Origin: Selenomonas sputigena ATCC 35185
Lineage (GTDB): Bacteria; Bacillota; Negativicutes; Selenomonadales; Selenomonadaceae
Direction: 5' to 3'
DNA length: 64,000 bases
Assembly: GCF_000208405.1 (NCBI RefSeq)
Contig: NC_015437.1
Coordinates: 1,481,501 to 1,545,500, forward strand
In this document: in pieces, positions 1 through 8,808 of the stretch
Numbering within the stretch: position 1 is the first letter of the stretch
Layout of the letters: every line of letters starts with the position of its first letter
The notes under the pieces: model-generated
The model's database searches: none
What the model saw: the letters and a program-made list of their open reading frames with translations, nothing else
What the model was told of the DNA's origin: nothing
Program-made: the position numbers and the translations under genes

Positions 1-578
1 AGCCGCTCATCGGTCTCCGTCTTGGTGTACGCACCGATGTTGCCCGGCGTGACCGCTGCCCAAGAGTTGTCGTTACGCAAAAAGCGCGTATTGTTTGCCG
101 CTTCAGGCGTCGGGATATGGTGTCCGTGGCTGAGCGGCGCCTTTGTATTGAGCCGCGCATCGGTTTCGGCTTTGGTGTAGGCGCCCAGTTCGCCGGCGGA
201 TACGGCGAGCTTCGCACTTGTGACGGATTTGTCGGCGAGCTTCGCCGTCGTCACGCTGCCGTCGGGGTGATCGAGCGGCGTTTTTGTGCGGTGCTTTTTG
301 ACCTCTGTATCCGCTGCGTTCGTGATGGTCTCATCAAGATAACGCGTGATCCCTGCCACATCGCTATCCATGCAGTCGTGCCCGTGATTGACGATGAGGT
401 TGGCGATCGCCTTGCACATCGCGGACCACTGATAGTACATCTTATTGTGCATACGAGAGAGTGCCATACCGGGCATGACACCGCCGAGGCGCTGCGTGGC
501 TTCCTTATATTCCGAATCGTTGTACGTCCTTTCCGGTGCGTTCTCTTCGTTGAAAATCTGAAAATTTGTCTTTGCCAT
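1..578 (-). CDS. tail fibre protein, N-terminal part (cut by window edge)
   Basis: Open reading frame running off the left edge; about 192 N-terminal residues are visible. The ATG at 578 follows a strong AGGAGG site. After a globular N-terminus of about 115 residues come two copies of a short repeat of the form GAYTK-x-ETD-x-RL (near residues 133 and 183), typical of trimeric phage tail fibres. It follows the DUF2612 baseplate gene, where tail fibre genes usually sit in this kind of late operon. It should form the host-recognition fibre on the baseplate. The receptor-binding tip lies outside the window, so specificity cannot be judged. Confidence 0.8.
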   Translation of the reverse strand, partial: MAKTNFQIFNEENAPERTYNDSEYKEATQRLGGVMPGMALSRMHNKMYYQWSAMCKAIANLIVNHGHDCMDSDVAGITRYLDETITNAADTEVKKHRTKTPLDHPDGSVTTAKLADKSVTSAKLAVSAGELGAYTKAETDARLNTKAPLSHGHHIPTPEAANNTRFLRNDNSWAAVTPGNIGAYTKTETDER

Positions 579-589
579 ACGGATCCTCC

Positions 590-1234
590 TTATGTCCAGT
601 AGCTATCGTCATAGCCGTCCATGCCCGTCCTCGGGTTATCTACGTCATACGCAAAGGATGCCTCTGGCACAGAGTTCATCCAATCTGCATGATCGTAGCC
701 CTTAATCGTATCCGTTTCGAGATCATAGCCGAATACGACTCGGCTCGCAAAATAGTAGTTCACATGCACTCCCTGCGGCTTCGGGATGATGAGCCCTTGT
801 TTGACCATCTCTTTTGTGATCTGATCGTAAATACCGATGGTAAGTACGTCAATCGTCATATCCTGATTATCCTGGATGATGATACCTTTGCCAAAGAGCG
901 TATTCCACAGCTCCTTGATGTCGTAGATACCGCCTTTCCATAGGTTTTTTGCAATCCGCGCGCGCAGGAGATTCCGATAAGCGGCATTGTCCAATACAGG
1001 CGATACGCCTTTTTCCGGTTGATACTCCAATACCCGATTCGCGCCGACGAGCACGCCGAGCGTATCCTCCTGCACCCCGGTAGCGTAGTTCAGATCGTAT
1101 TCGTCATCAAGATATACAGCAAGACTGAAAATATCTTCGGACGGTGTGAGCAGCGCTTCTACCGTCCGCACGAATTTCTCGCATCCCCTATGCTGCGAGG
1201 TGATTAAATTGACGTACGAATCCATAATGGGCAT
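590..1234 (-). CDS. DUF2612-family baseplate protein
   Basis: 214-residue protein of the phage DUF2612 family, found between baseplate protein J and the tail fibre in many myoviruses and thought to connect the two. The sequence is acidic and soluble with no membrane segments. The ATG at 1234 overlaps the stop of the upstream baseplate J gene (TGATG) and lies 8 bases after GGAGG. A TTG at 1237 is also possible but closer to the site. Overlap and spacing indicate translational coupling. The family call rests on overall sequence character and position; the exact structural role is inferred. Confidence 0.75.
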   Translation of the reverse strand: MPIMDSYVNLITSQHRGCEKFVRTVEALLTPSEDIFSLAVYLDDEYDLNYATGVQEDTLGVLVGANRVLEYQPEKGVSPVLDNAAYRNLLRARIAKNLWKGGIYDIKELWNTLFGKGIIIQDNQDMTIDVLTIGIYDQITKEMVKQGLIIPKPQGVHVNYYFASRVVFGYDLETDTIKGYDHADWMNSVPEASFAYDVDNPRTGMDGYDDSYWT

Positions 1235-2400
1235 CAAACCACCTCCACCGTAACAGCGCCGCTCTTGGCAATAGCATTGTACGGAATCACGACATCGGCG
1301 ATACCAAGTGCGCCGCCTGCACGCCCTAGCTGCACAGACTGCAGTGCGAAAGACGGGCGCAAGGCGTCATCAACCGCGGCGGCGATCGCCGTAAGGACAC
1401 CTGTCGTCGTTACGTTGACGCCGATGCCGAGCCGCTCGATGTACGTTGAAATATTGTGCTTGATAGCTGTTTCAACCGCCGTCGTATAGGTCGCGTACTT
1501 TTTTACGGTGACCTTAGCAGCGACCTTTTGGTAGATCGGACGGAAAAATCGGATTTCATTTTTCAGCCCATCCGAATTGATGTAGATTGCCGTCGTCGTC
1601 CCGTGCGTACCGCAGCCGGGTCCTTTTCGCAGATAAATTTGTTCGGCGACCTGCGCATCCAGTCCGCCCTCAACGACAGCTGCAATACTGTGACTGGGGA
1701 CACCGTTGTCATCCGTATGGTTTGTATCGTTCTCATACACTTTATACTGCGTAACACCCGCCACGCTCGCAATACCGGCAAGCGTACTGTCCACCATGTT
1801 CTGGCTCGGGACTGCCGTCGATAGTTCTTGCCTGCGGCGCAACTCCTCATCGGTTTCGACAGCACGCCCTTTGACCGCCGGAACCTTATTAGTCACAGCG
1901 AGCCAGCCATACTGCGGATTACTGATTTTCGTAATCGTACCGACGGGCGCCTCAATCGCGCCGATGTCCCTGCAGCGTGCGGTCACCTCCAACGACTCGC
2001 TTTCAAACTTGATGTCTTGCGGCAGCTCCCATTTACGGCGCTGGTCGTCTTCGGCCACGCCTGCGGCGATAACTGTCCCCGGCTTTCCCGTAAGCGTCAG
2101 CACACACGTTGAGTAACTGGCAGCTTTTCGCCGTATACCGTTGAGCTTCACGAGACTCGACAGCCCTGTGCCGACAGCCGTCTTCGGGCTGTGGTTGTTG
2201 TAGACGATCTGCAGCAGCTGTATCGTGTCGTAGGTCTTGAGCGCGAACGCTGAAATCATCTGATAGTCCTGCGAATCGTTGCCGAGATAGAGGTCGTTGC
2301 CATAAATCTCCTGAAACTTGGCAAGGAGGTCGTCACGGATGTCGTTATACGTCGGCACATGGAGCCCGGCATCGTCAACATATGGGGCAAAGTACGCCAC
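1234..2400 (-). CDS. baseplate J-like protein
   Basis: 388-residue protein of the baseplate_J family (like phage Mu gp47 and P2 gpJ), which builds the baseplate wedge of contractile tails. Recognisable features are the N-terminal part with NDSQDYQMISAFA, the central EELRRRQEL segment and the C-terminal beta-rich domain with SVQLGRAGG. The chosen start is the GTG at 2400, 7 bases after AGGAGG. A GTG at 2406 sits too close to that site. It directly follows the gp25-like wedge gene (stop at 2403). Confidence 0.88.
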   Translation of the reverse strand: MAYFAPYVDDAGLHVPTYNDIRDDLLAKFQEIYGNDLYLGNDSQDYQMISAFALKTYDTIQLLQIVYNNHSPKTAVGTGLSSLVKLNGIRRKAASYSTCVLTLTGKPGTVIAAGVAEDDQRRKWELPQDIKFESESLEVTARCRDIGAIEAPVGTITKISNPQYGWLAVTNKVPAVKGRAVETDEELRRRQELSTAVPSQNMVDSTLAGIASVAGVTQYKVYENDTNHTDDNGVPSHSIAAVVEGGLDAQVAEQIYLRKGPGCGTHGTTTAIYINSDGLKNEIRFFRPIYQKVAAKVTVKKYATYTTAVETAIKHNISTYIERLGIGVNVTTTGVLTAIAAAVDDALRPSFALQSVQLGRAGGALGIADVVIPYNAIAKSGAVTVEVV

Positions 2401-2402
2401 GA

Positions 2403-2750
2403 TCACACCTCCTCATCAATGCTGAACGCGCCGTAGTCGCTCTGAATTGCGGCGCGAATTGTCAGCGTTCGGCGCTCGTTATCCCATTCCGGGTCAAAGG
2501 ACAAAATGGACAGGACATGCGGAGTCCTTTGGATGCGCTCGCGAATGATTCGCTCTGCGGCCTCTACATCACGGCTCGCGATGATTTTTTGCCAGTACGG
2601 TACGCCGTCTTCAATATTCTCCCACCACTCATAGATGAGGAGCCGCAGGCGCGTCAACACCGCCTGCCTTACAGCGTCCGCCCCCTCGATATAGGCATGC
2701 CCGTTGCCAAGGGTGAAGTCGCCATTTTCGTCAAGTGCACGGTATCTCAT
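2403..2750 (-). CDS. gp25/gp46-like baseplate wedge protein
   Basis: 115-residue protein resembling the small wedge proteins of contractile tails (GPW/gp25 or Mu gp46-like), with the stretches YRALDENGDFTLGNG near the N-terminus and LLIYEWWENIEDGVPYW in the middle, both typical of the group. The ATG at 2750 follows GGAGGGTGAAG. A longer open frame upstream (to 2819) lies inside the PAAR gene and has no ribosome site. It sits between the spike-tip gene and baseplate J, the usual order. Its job, linking sheath and wedge, is inferred from the family. Confidence 0.75.
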   Translation of the reverse strand: MRYRALDENGDFTLGNGHAYIEGADAVRQAVLTRLRLLIYEWWENIEDGVPYWQKIIASRDVEAAERIIRERIQRTPHVLSILSFDPEWDNERRTLTIRAAIQSDYGAFSIDEEV

Positions 2751-2752
2751 CT

Positions 2753-3073
2753 TCACCCTCCTGCCGTCACGTTCGGACTGCCGCTGGTATGCGTTCCGCT
2801 CTGTCCGCAGCTTTGGCAAACGGTCGTATCCCCAATGCGGACGACGCGTCGCCCGTTGCAGGTGACCGTACTGCTCCCGACGACGCTCTCAAAAGTGCCG
2901 CCGTGCGGGCAGTTCGTTGGCCCCGTATCATGCAGACGATGGAGCGGGATGCCGTTCACCGTCACATTGGGGCTTGCTGTCGCATCCGTCCCTGTTCTCC
3001 CGTGCGGGCAGCAGGGCAGCCCCTTGTTGCAGACGCCTGTCGTCGTATCTCCGATTCTTGTTACTGCGGGCAT
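2753..3073 (-). CDS. PAAR-like spike-tip protein
   Basis: 106-residue protein with PAAR-type repeats: PAVTRIGDTTTG at the start and VVRIGDTTV later, plus CPHG motifs that could hold a metal ion. PAAR proteins cap the membrane-piercing spike of phage tails and type VI secretion systems. The ATG at 3073 follows GGAGGG. The open frame extends upstream to 3097 but without a better site. It directly follows the Gp138-like spike gene, so the two probably form spike and tip. Confidence 0.83.
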   Translation of the reverse strand: MPAVTRIGDTTTGVCNKGLPCCPHGRTGTDATASPNVTVNGIPLHRLHDTGPTNCPHGGTFESVVGSSTVTCNGRRVVRIGDTTVCQSCGQSGTHTSGSPNVTAGG

Positions 3074-3089
3074 ATGCGCTCCCTCCCCA

Positions 3090-3647
3090 CTAGTCATTCA
3101 GCCCGATGTGCGCTGCGCTGATGTTTACCGCTCCTGCTGCACGGATGTTAATGTTGCCGCCGCTGATCTCGATATAAGCGTCGCCCGCCTCGTTGCGCAG
3201 CTGCGCCGTGCCTGCCGAATAGCCGCCGACAACACCGGGCTGGCTGCGGAACCCGACAAGGGCAAACCCGTCTGAGAGGTCATGTCTGCGCTTTTCAACT
3301 TGATTCTGTACGCCGCCATTCTGCCACCAGGCGTCTATGCAGTTATCACCAAAGACCACAAGACAGTCATCACCGGGCTTGATGGGGAGCGTCAGACAAT
3401 AGCCACCGCCGGAATACACGAAGAATGGCACATCCGGCAAGATTGGGATCTCCGCCCATTCCAGAGTGCCAGCGAAATTCATGCGCTCACGTATGGCAAG
3501 CTGCACGGTGCACGTCTGGCGCTCGTAGTCCACCGACCGAATGATGCCGGGCGCAGCTACGCGCAGGTCGGCGCTCAAGGCATCCAGTTCACGCTTCTTC
3601 CTCTCGATCGCGTCGCCTACGCGCTCCGATAGCTTTATCATAACCAT
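3090..3647 (-). CDS. Gp138-like membrane-puncturing spike protein
   Basis: 185-residue protein of the Gp138_N type: an N-terminal OB-fold region (residues about 30-120, with LRVAAPGIIRSVDYERQTCTV) followed by a short beta-helical tail with NEAGDAYIEISGGNINIRA, characteristic of central spikes that pierce the outer membrane. The host appears to be diderm, so a piercing spike makes sense. It precedes the PAAR-like tip gene and follows the hub gene. Start at the ATG 3647; an in-frame ATG at 3641 would also fit. Confidence 0.83.
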   Translation of the reverse strand: MVMIKLSERVGDAIERKKRELDALSADLRVAAPGIIRSVDYERQTCTVQLAIRERMNFAGTLEWAEIPILPDVPFFVYSGGGYCLTLPIKPGDDCLVVFGDNCIDAWWQNGGVQNQVEKRRHDLSDGFALVGFRSQPGVVGGYSAGTAQLRNEAGDAYIEISGGNINIRAAGAVNISAAHIGLND

Positions 3648-3650
3648 CCC

Positions 3651-4754
3651 TCATTTCAGTGTTTGCCCCGGCTTGTTCACTGCCGTCAGCAGGCTCATGC
3701 GCCCATTTCGGCTCACGCCGACGACAGTCGTCGTCCACTCATCACCCCAGGTATCGCCGCGGTGCTCAATAGAAAACACTTGATACTCTCCATCCTGGTC
3801 AAATTGCGCCGTCTGCGGGAGCTGGTCGCTCTTTTGCTGTCCGGAGGCGTCAATCTGGATTGCCTGCCTCTGGATGATCTCGTTGTCGATCTTGATCATG
3901 CTGCGCAGCTTGATGCGCGCATCTAAGAGCATCTTGATCTGGATGCCCTGATCGCTGTATATGGGCGTCCCCACAAGCCCCGTTGCAGGTGTGAGCACGA
4001 GCACCTTATCCACGGGGATTTCCTGCTCGACCGTTTCCAGGACGAGCTTGCCGTCTTCTCCTTCCCAATATACGGCATCGTTCCACGTGCAGATGTCGCG
4101 CAGGTACTTCGCAGGTGTGCCGAAAAGCACCTTGCCGCGCGGCAGCGTCTGTTCAGGCAGTTCTTCACTTACCTCACCGACACCAATCCGCTTGTCTGCC
4201 TGTCCTGCTACGGCATGCACTACATCACGCGGCGTACTGCCGGCCGCGATGGTGCTGCGCACGTGATTCGTGAAGAGGCTAAGCGCGCCTTTCAGCGCAA
4301 TGATCTCCAAACGGTAATCTATGCCGTTTTCGCGATTACGGAAAATCTGTACAATATCGCCCGTAAAGATTTCGCCGTACTGGCCTTCGGTGTAACCGCC
4401 AAAAACCGAAATCTGGAAGCCCTCTTCAATGACCTCCTTCTCCGTTGCCGCATTCATGTTGTAGACGACGAGGGTGCAGACCTGCACAGCTGTTTCCGTC
4501 GTGGTCTTAGTTTGAAATTCACACTTGAGCAAGGACACATCCATCTCTGTATCATGCTCCGGATCTCGCTCTTCCGTGACATTGCCGTCTTCATCCTTCT
4601 TGTAGGACGGCTTGTAGATCGAAATTTTCCACTTCCTGCCGTAAAGACGGCCTCTTCGCTTCTCCTTCTGTACGGGCTCCTCTCCCGCTTCCATGTCCGG
4701 CGTTGATTCCTGCCCTGTAGTCTCGGGGTCTACGAGCGCATTTTCATCCGGCAT
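3651..4754 (-). CDS. baseplate hub protein
   Basis: 367-residue protein resembling baseplate hub or tail-tip proteins (gp27/gpD type). An acidic, poorly conserved N-terminus of about 40 residues is followed by the beta-rich domain containing GRKWKISIYKP and LVVYNMNAATEKEV, then GDIVQIFRNRENGIDYRLEI. The ATG at 4754 overlaps the end of the plug gene (stop 4744) and follows GGGGTG. It lies between plug and spike genes, as expected for the hub that holds the spike. Confidence 0.75.
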   Translation of the reverse strand: MPDENALVDPETTGQESTPDMEAGEEPVQKEKRRGRLYGRKWKISIYKPSYKKDEDGNVTEERDPEHDTEMDVSLLKCEFQTKTTTETAVQVCTLVVYNMNAATEKEVIEEGFQISVFGGYTEGQYGEIFTGDIVQIFRNRENGIDYRLEIIALKGALSLFTNHVRSTIAAGSTPRDVVHAVAGQADKRIGVGEVSEELPEQTLPRGKVLFGTPAKYLRDICTWNDAVYWEGEDGKLVLETVEQEIPVDKVLVLTPATGLVGTPIYSDQGIQIKMLLDARIKLRSMIKIDNEIIQRQAIQIDASGQQKSDQLPQTAQFDQDGEYQVFSIEHRGDTWGDEWTTTVVGVSRNGRMSLLTAVNKPGQTLK

Positions 4755-5079
4755 CCGTATCACCCCACAGCACATACCAATCGGATTCCAGCGTTGCCAT
4801 GGACGGCCATTGTTCTTTCACTCGGCTCCTGGGCACGATTCGCGCGCTGCCAATGCCGAGATAACCGACTTGTTCCAAGATGTTCTGCCCCGGCACAAGC
4901 GGCAGCCCTGCATATACGAGTGTATCGCCCTTATAGATATCCACGAGCCAGTATTTCGCGAGATCGTTATACGTTATGCGGAACCTGAGGAGCGTATTGC
5001 CGCCATCGATCGGCACTTTCGCGCTGAATTTATGATTCGGAATCCCCTGAAACGGGATGATTGCGAGCACAACAGACAC
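4744..5079 (-). CDS. baseplate plug protein (Pam3 gp18-like)
   Basis: 111-residue protein resembling the small baseplate plug proteins described in the minimal contractile tail of cyanophage Pam3. It has the conserved FRITYND and W-x-VDIYKGDTLVYAGLPLVPG patterns and is almost all beta-strand. It sits between the Dit-like gene and the hub. In the model tail the plug closes the lumen below the tape measure; that role is inferred here. Confidence 0.7.
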   Translation of the reverse strand: MSVVLAIIPFQGIPNHKFSAKVPIDGGNTLLRFRITYNDLAKYWLVDIYKGDTLVYAGLPLVPGQNILEQVGYLGIGSARIVPRSRVKEQWPSMATLESDWYVLWGDTDAG

Positions 5080-5082
5080 CTC

Positions 5083-5880
5083 CTAGGCAAAAATCTCCCC
5101 GCCCGCATCTTGAATAGAACGCGCAGCAGTCTTATCGATACCCTCGCCCGTCTGCACAGGCGTTTGACCGGACGATGTTTCCTCCGCCGATGCTGATGCG
5201 CGGGCACTCGTTTCCGTCTGCGCCACCTGCGCGAAAATAATCTCACGCAGGCGAACGGTACAGCGCAGCGCATGCAGCGTCATCACGTCGTCGGGCGCGG
5301 AAAGCTCCTCGATCAACATATTGTGATACGTCTGCAGGCGAGTTTCCACTGTGATCGGAATACGCTGCACCTGCAGCTTCCGGAGATTCATCCAGGCGCG
5401 CGCCGAACGGCCGTCCTTCGCCATGGTCAGCATATCCGGGACGCCGCCCAAATCCGGCCAGCAGTGGTCGAAAATAGGCGGGTTGATGGGGAACCCTTGC
5501 GGAAGCATCGGATTTTGCATATAGCTGGACGCTTTCGCATCCGTCATCATGATTTCGATGGTGACCTCTGCCGGCTCCACAAGCGCATGATCCGTCATCG
5601 TCGCCCCCGTCTGTACAGGATACTCCGTTGGCCGTATGCGGCTTACATGCTCTGTTCTCATGATGCCGTCAAAGTACATGCCCCCAATCGGCCACTTGGG
5701 CGTACGGAAAAGAAACTGATCCATGTTCTTGTAGCCCGTCAAAAAATCAATGATCTCATAATGCCCGGAAAGCTTGCCAATCTGCACGCCGAACTCCATC
5801 CAATCCGGCTCTTTTTTCGACTCCAAAAGATCAGAGAAATATATAATGCCATCGACCGACAGCCCCCGCTTCACGCCCAT
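5083..5880 (-). CDS. Dit-like baseplate protein
   Basis: 265-residue protein whose central segment (ETRLQTYHNMLIEELSAPDD, about residues 185-205) is typical of Dit-like phage tail proteins, which form the ring at the end of the tail tube. The last 50 residues are low-complexity (rich in Ser, Ala, Thr, Glu) and probably disordered. It directly follows the tape measure gene, the usual position. No enzymatic motif is seen. Confidence 0.68.
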   Translation of the reverse strand: MGVKRGLSVDGIIYFSDLLESKKEPDWMEFGVQIGKLSGHYEIIDFLTGYKNMDQFLFRTPKWPIGGMYFDGIMRTEHVSRIRPTEYPVQTGATMTDHALVEPAEVTIEIMMTDAKASSYMQNPMLPQGFPINPPIFDHCWPDLGGVPDMLTMAKDGRSARAWMNLRKLQVQRIPITVETRLQTYHNMLIEELSAPDDVMTLHALRCTVRLREIIFAQVAQTETSARASASAEETSSGQTPVQTGEGIDKTAARSIQDAGGEIFA

Positions 5881-5892
5881 CTCATCACCTCC

Positions 5893-8808
5893 TCAAACGA
5901 GCACCGGCGCCCCCGCCATCGTGCGGCTGCGCAGGATATGCTCGCCGCGCTGCTCCAACTGGCGCATGGTCGCGTCGCCGACCTCTCTGCCGATATCCTT
6001 GGCACTCTTGTCCGTGCCATTGACCGTCACGCCCCCGACATTTACCTGGTAGACAACATTGCTGCTTCCCCCTCGCGCATAACGAGCATAATCGCTTTGA
6101 TAACCTCCTGCCACAAGACCGTTGTAGAGGACCGGATCACGCTTTTGCGCCAAGTCCGCCAGTACGTTGTAGATTTTCTGCGTGTAGCCGCCCGTGCGGG
6201 CAGCCGTTTCCATGAATCCATCGTCGTAGCCATCTGACGAAGCGTCACCCCAGCCTCCGGTACCGCGTTCATTCCCAGGGCCGTAAATTGTAATATCGAA
6301 GTGATCCCCCTCATCCATTAAGATGCCGTTGTGTTTTTTGACAAGTTCAACAAGAGCTTCATAGACTTTCCCTGTAATGTCCTCAGGGGATATGTCGACT
6401 TTGTACCCGTTGGCGTGGGAATCCCACCCGTTGTACCTATGCCCTTTCTTTTCGGACCCGCCTGTAATAATTGGTTTTACGCCATACTGATTGGCGACAG
6501 CTCCGAACTCATTCAAGAAATCGATAGTTTCTTGACGGAAGTCATGTACGTCGGTATACGTATCGTTATCCCATGACACCATACCATTTTGGCTATCCCA
6601 TTTCTGGTAATACTCAGGGTTAACTTCCTTAGAGTCTTCTGCCCCGCCGCCTGCACGTAACGGTATGGATTCCAGCCATCCGTATGCGTCAGCCGCATAA
6701 TCCTGCCGATTCGGCAGAAATTCGTCCAGTGGGATCTCGTAGAGATCGAAGATGGCTTTCGCCGCCTCTCCCGTCGTGTTCGCCGCCCGCAGAGCGTCCA
6801 ACGCATCTGTATGCGTATTGTGCAGCTCCCAATCGGTAAAAGCGATCTGCGCATCCAGATCATCCCACGAGGCATAGCCGTTTTCCTCGGCAAATTTCGC
6901 CAGACGATGGTAGCGCTCGCCCATCCACTGGCCGATACCGCGCCGTGCCCCGTCATCGTACGAGTAATCCAGATCGCTTTTTTCCTGCAGGAAGTTTCCC
7001 ACAAGACCCGCTGCCTGGATTTGACTGTAGCCCATGTTCATGAGCTTCTGCATGATATAACCGGCGCGCTCTTCGCGGCTGCCGTCCTTATCGCCGCGCG
7101 TTGGCCCCTTTCCTTTACCGGGAAGTTTCGCATCCATAAGCTCTTCCCCGACGATCTTCAAGGCGCCTTTGAAATCGCCTTTACTCAGTGCCAACAGCGC
7201 GCGACCGTACGCGCCCGTCTTCTCGATGGCTTTGTCGATCGCCTTGCCCATTTCTTCCCAGAACTTACGGAACCATTTATTATCGCGGATGACCTTGAAC
7301 AAATCCTTGAGCTGCCTGATGGTTCGCGCGACATGCTGCACGACAAGCGAGAATACCTTCATCACGGCGCGAACCGCGTCCCGGAACGAATACACGCGAT
7401 TCGCCTTGCTCATCTCGCCGAATAACCCACGAAATGCGATGCCGACTAAATCGTATATTACGTCCAACAGGCCTTCCATGGCGCTCCAAAGCTCGCCCAC
7501 GGCATCAATGAGCTCCCGGTACTCCTCGGTTCGCCGAATCTCGTCCAGCAGACGTGCGAACCAGTGAATCAGGGACGAGATCGTGCGGATGATGGCCTTG
7601 AATGCTTCCCACAGCTTCTGCAGTCGGTTTCGCATACTGTCCAGACCACCGTGCTTCTCCATCGACGCATAAAGCAGCTGCACATTCTCCAGCCATGTCT
7701 TGATGTAGGTCGTTGCAAGCTCCCAGATCGCGCTCCCGAGATCTTGCATGATGGCAAGAAACTCCTGCAGCTCTCCGGAATCCCGTACACGATCAAGGAA
7801 ATCGCCCAAGCCTCGGGCAAAATCGAAAATCTTGTCCTTCGCCGTCGAACAAAATTCGACGAACTGCTCCCAAAACGGCGTGGCGAAAGCCTTAAACTCT
7901 TCCCATTTGCCCTTTGCGACCTCGATGTACTCGTTGAGCTTATCCCAGTACTCACCGAAAGCAGACTGCTTGCCCTCCATGTGACCGTAATAATCGTCAA
8001 TCAGGAGCAGCAGCGAGCCGACGAGCATAATCATGCGCGTGAGAGGCGTCGCCTTCATCACGAGCGCAAGAGCCGCAATCGCAGCTGTCGCTATTTTGAC
8101 GCCCCTCGGGAAGCCGTCCCACATGCGGCCAAGTGCTTTCCCGACATCCCAGATGAGTTCAAGAAAGTGCTTGCCGATGTTGATGATATAGACCAGACCG
8201 CGCGCAGCCTTCTCTGTCCAGACGCTCATGTTCTTGATGAACGCATCGTTGAAGCTGCGGAACTTCTCGCGGGCTTCTGTGAGCGGTCGATTCAGATACT
8301 TCATGAGGTAGTATCCTACCCACGTCATCGCATAGCTGACTTCCTGCTTAAGCCGCGTAAACTCAAACATGAGATCGCGGAAGTTCTTCATTGTCTCCGC
8401 AAAATCTCCGCCGACCTTCATCTTCTTTCCGTCGGCAGTCAGCTTCTCGAAACGTGCCATCAGCTCCAGCGTCAGCATGATGTCCTGAATGGATTCGCCG
8501 AGCGCGTCCGTGGCCTTCTTCAGCGTCCATGCCGCGTCCTTCGATACCATCATCTGACGCGAGAGCTTCTGCATGGCAAGGTCTTGCTCCGCCGCCGACT
8601 TCATCAATCCGGCGGCAGCCGTCGAGACGCTCACGATCGCCGCCGAGATAATGCCGGAGGCCTTGACAAAGTTCGTCGCCATGTGCCCCGTCGCCGTTTC
8701 TACCGTGCGGTCAAGATTCTTGATCGTCGCTTCCGCTTGCTGAAAGCCGGGGCGATCCACTTTTGCGCCCAGCCCCACCAGATATTCCTGGATCATCTCG
8801 CCAATCAT
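5893..8808 (-). CDS. tape measure protein with lysozyme-like and M15 peptidase-like domains
   Basis: 971-residue tail length protein. The N-terminal 570 residues are helical, with a hydrophobic stretch near residues 245-275 (LIMLVG/SLLLLI region). Residues about 580-715 match a phage tail lysozyme domain (GYIMQKLMNMGYS, AAGLVGNFLQE, GIGQWMGERY). Residues about 745-845 resemble an M15-type D,D/L,D-peptidase, with SHANGYKVDIS and DEGDHFDI carrying the zinc-ligand H-x6-D and H-x-D patterns. The C-terminus is beta-rich. These domains probably cut host peptidoglycan during injection. ATG 8808 overlaps the stop of the frameshifted chaperone frame (ATGA). Confidence 0.88.
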   Translation of the reverse strand: MIGEMIQEYLVGLGAKVDRPGFQQAEATIKNLDRTVETATGHMATNFVKASGIISAAIVSVSTAAAGLMKSAAEQDLAMQKLSRQMMVSKDAAWTLKKATDALGESIQDIMLTLELMARFEKLTADGKKMKVGGDFAETMKNFRDLMFEFTRLKQEVSYAMTWVGYYLMKYLNRPLTEAREKFRSFNDAFIKNMSVWTEKAARGLVYIINIGKHFLELIWDVGKALGRMWDGFPRGVKIATAAIAALALVMKATPLTRMIMLVGSLLLLIDDYYGHMEGKQSAFGEYWDKLNEYIEVAKGKWEEFKAFATPFWEQFVEFCSTAKDKIFDFARGLGDFLDRVRDSGELQEFLAIMQDLGSAIWELATTYIKTWLENVQLLYASMEKHGGLDSMRNRLQKLWEAFKAIIRTISSLIHWFARLLDEIRRTEEYRELIDAVGELWSAMEGLLDVIYDLVGIAFRGLFGEMSKANRVYSFRDAVRAVMKVFSLVVQHVARTIRQLKDLFKVIRDNKWFRKFWEEMGKAIDKAIEKTGAYGRALLALSKGDFKGALKIVGEELMDAKLPGKGKGPTRGDKDGSREERAGYIMQKLMNMGYSQIQAAGLVGNFLQEKSDLDYSYDDGARRGIGQWMGERYHRLAKFAEENGYASWDDLDAQIAFTDWELHNTHTDALDALRAANTTGEAAKAIFDLYEIPLDEFLPNRQDYAADAYGWLESIPLRAGGGAEDSKEVNPEYYQKWDSQNGMVSWDNDTYTDVHDFRQETIDFLNEFGAVANQYGVKPIITGGSEKKGHRYNGWDSHANGYKVDISPEDITGKVYEALVELVKKHNGILMDEGDHFDITIYGPGNERGTGGWGDASSDGYDDGFMETAARTGGYTQKIYNVLADLAQKRDPVLYNGLVAGGYQSDYARYARGGSSNVVYQVNVGGVTVNGTDKSAKDIGREVGDATMRQLEQRGEHILRSRTMAGAPVLV

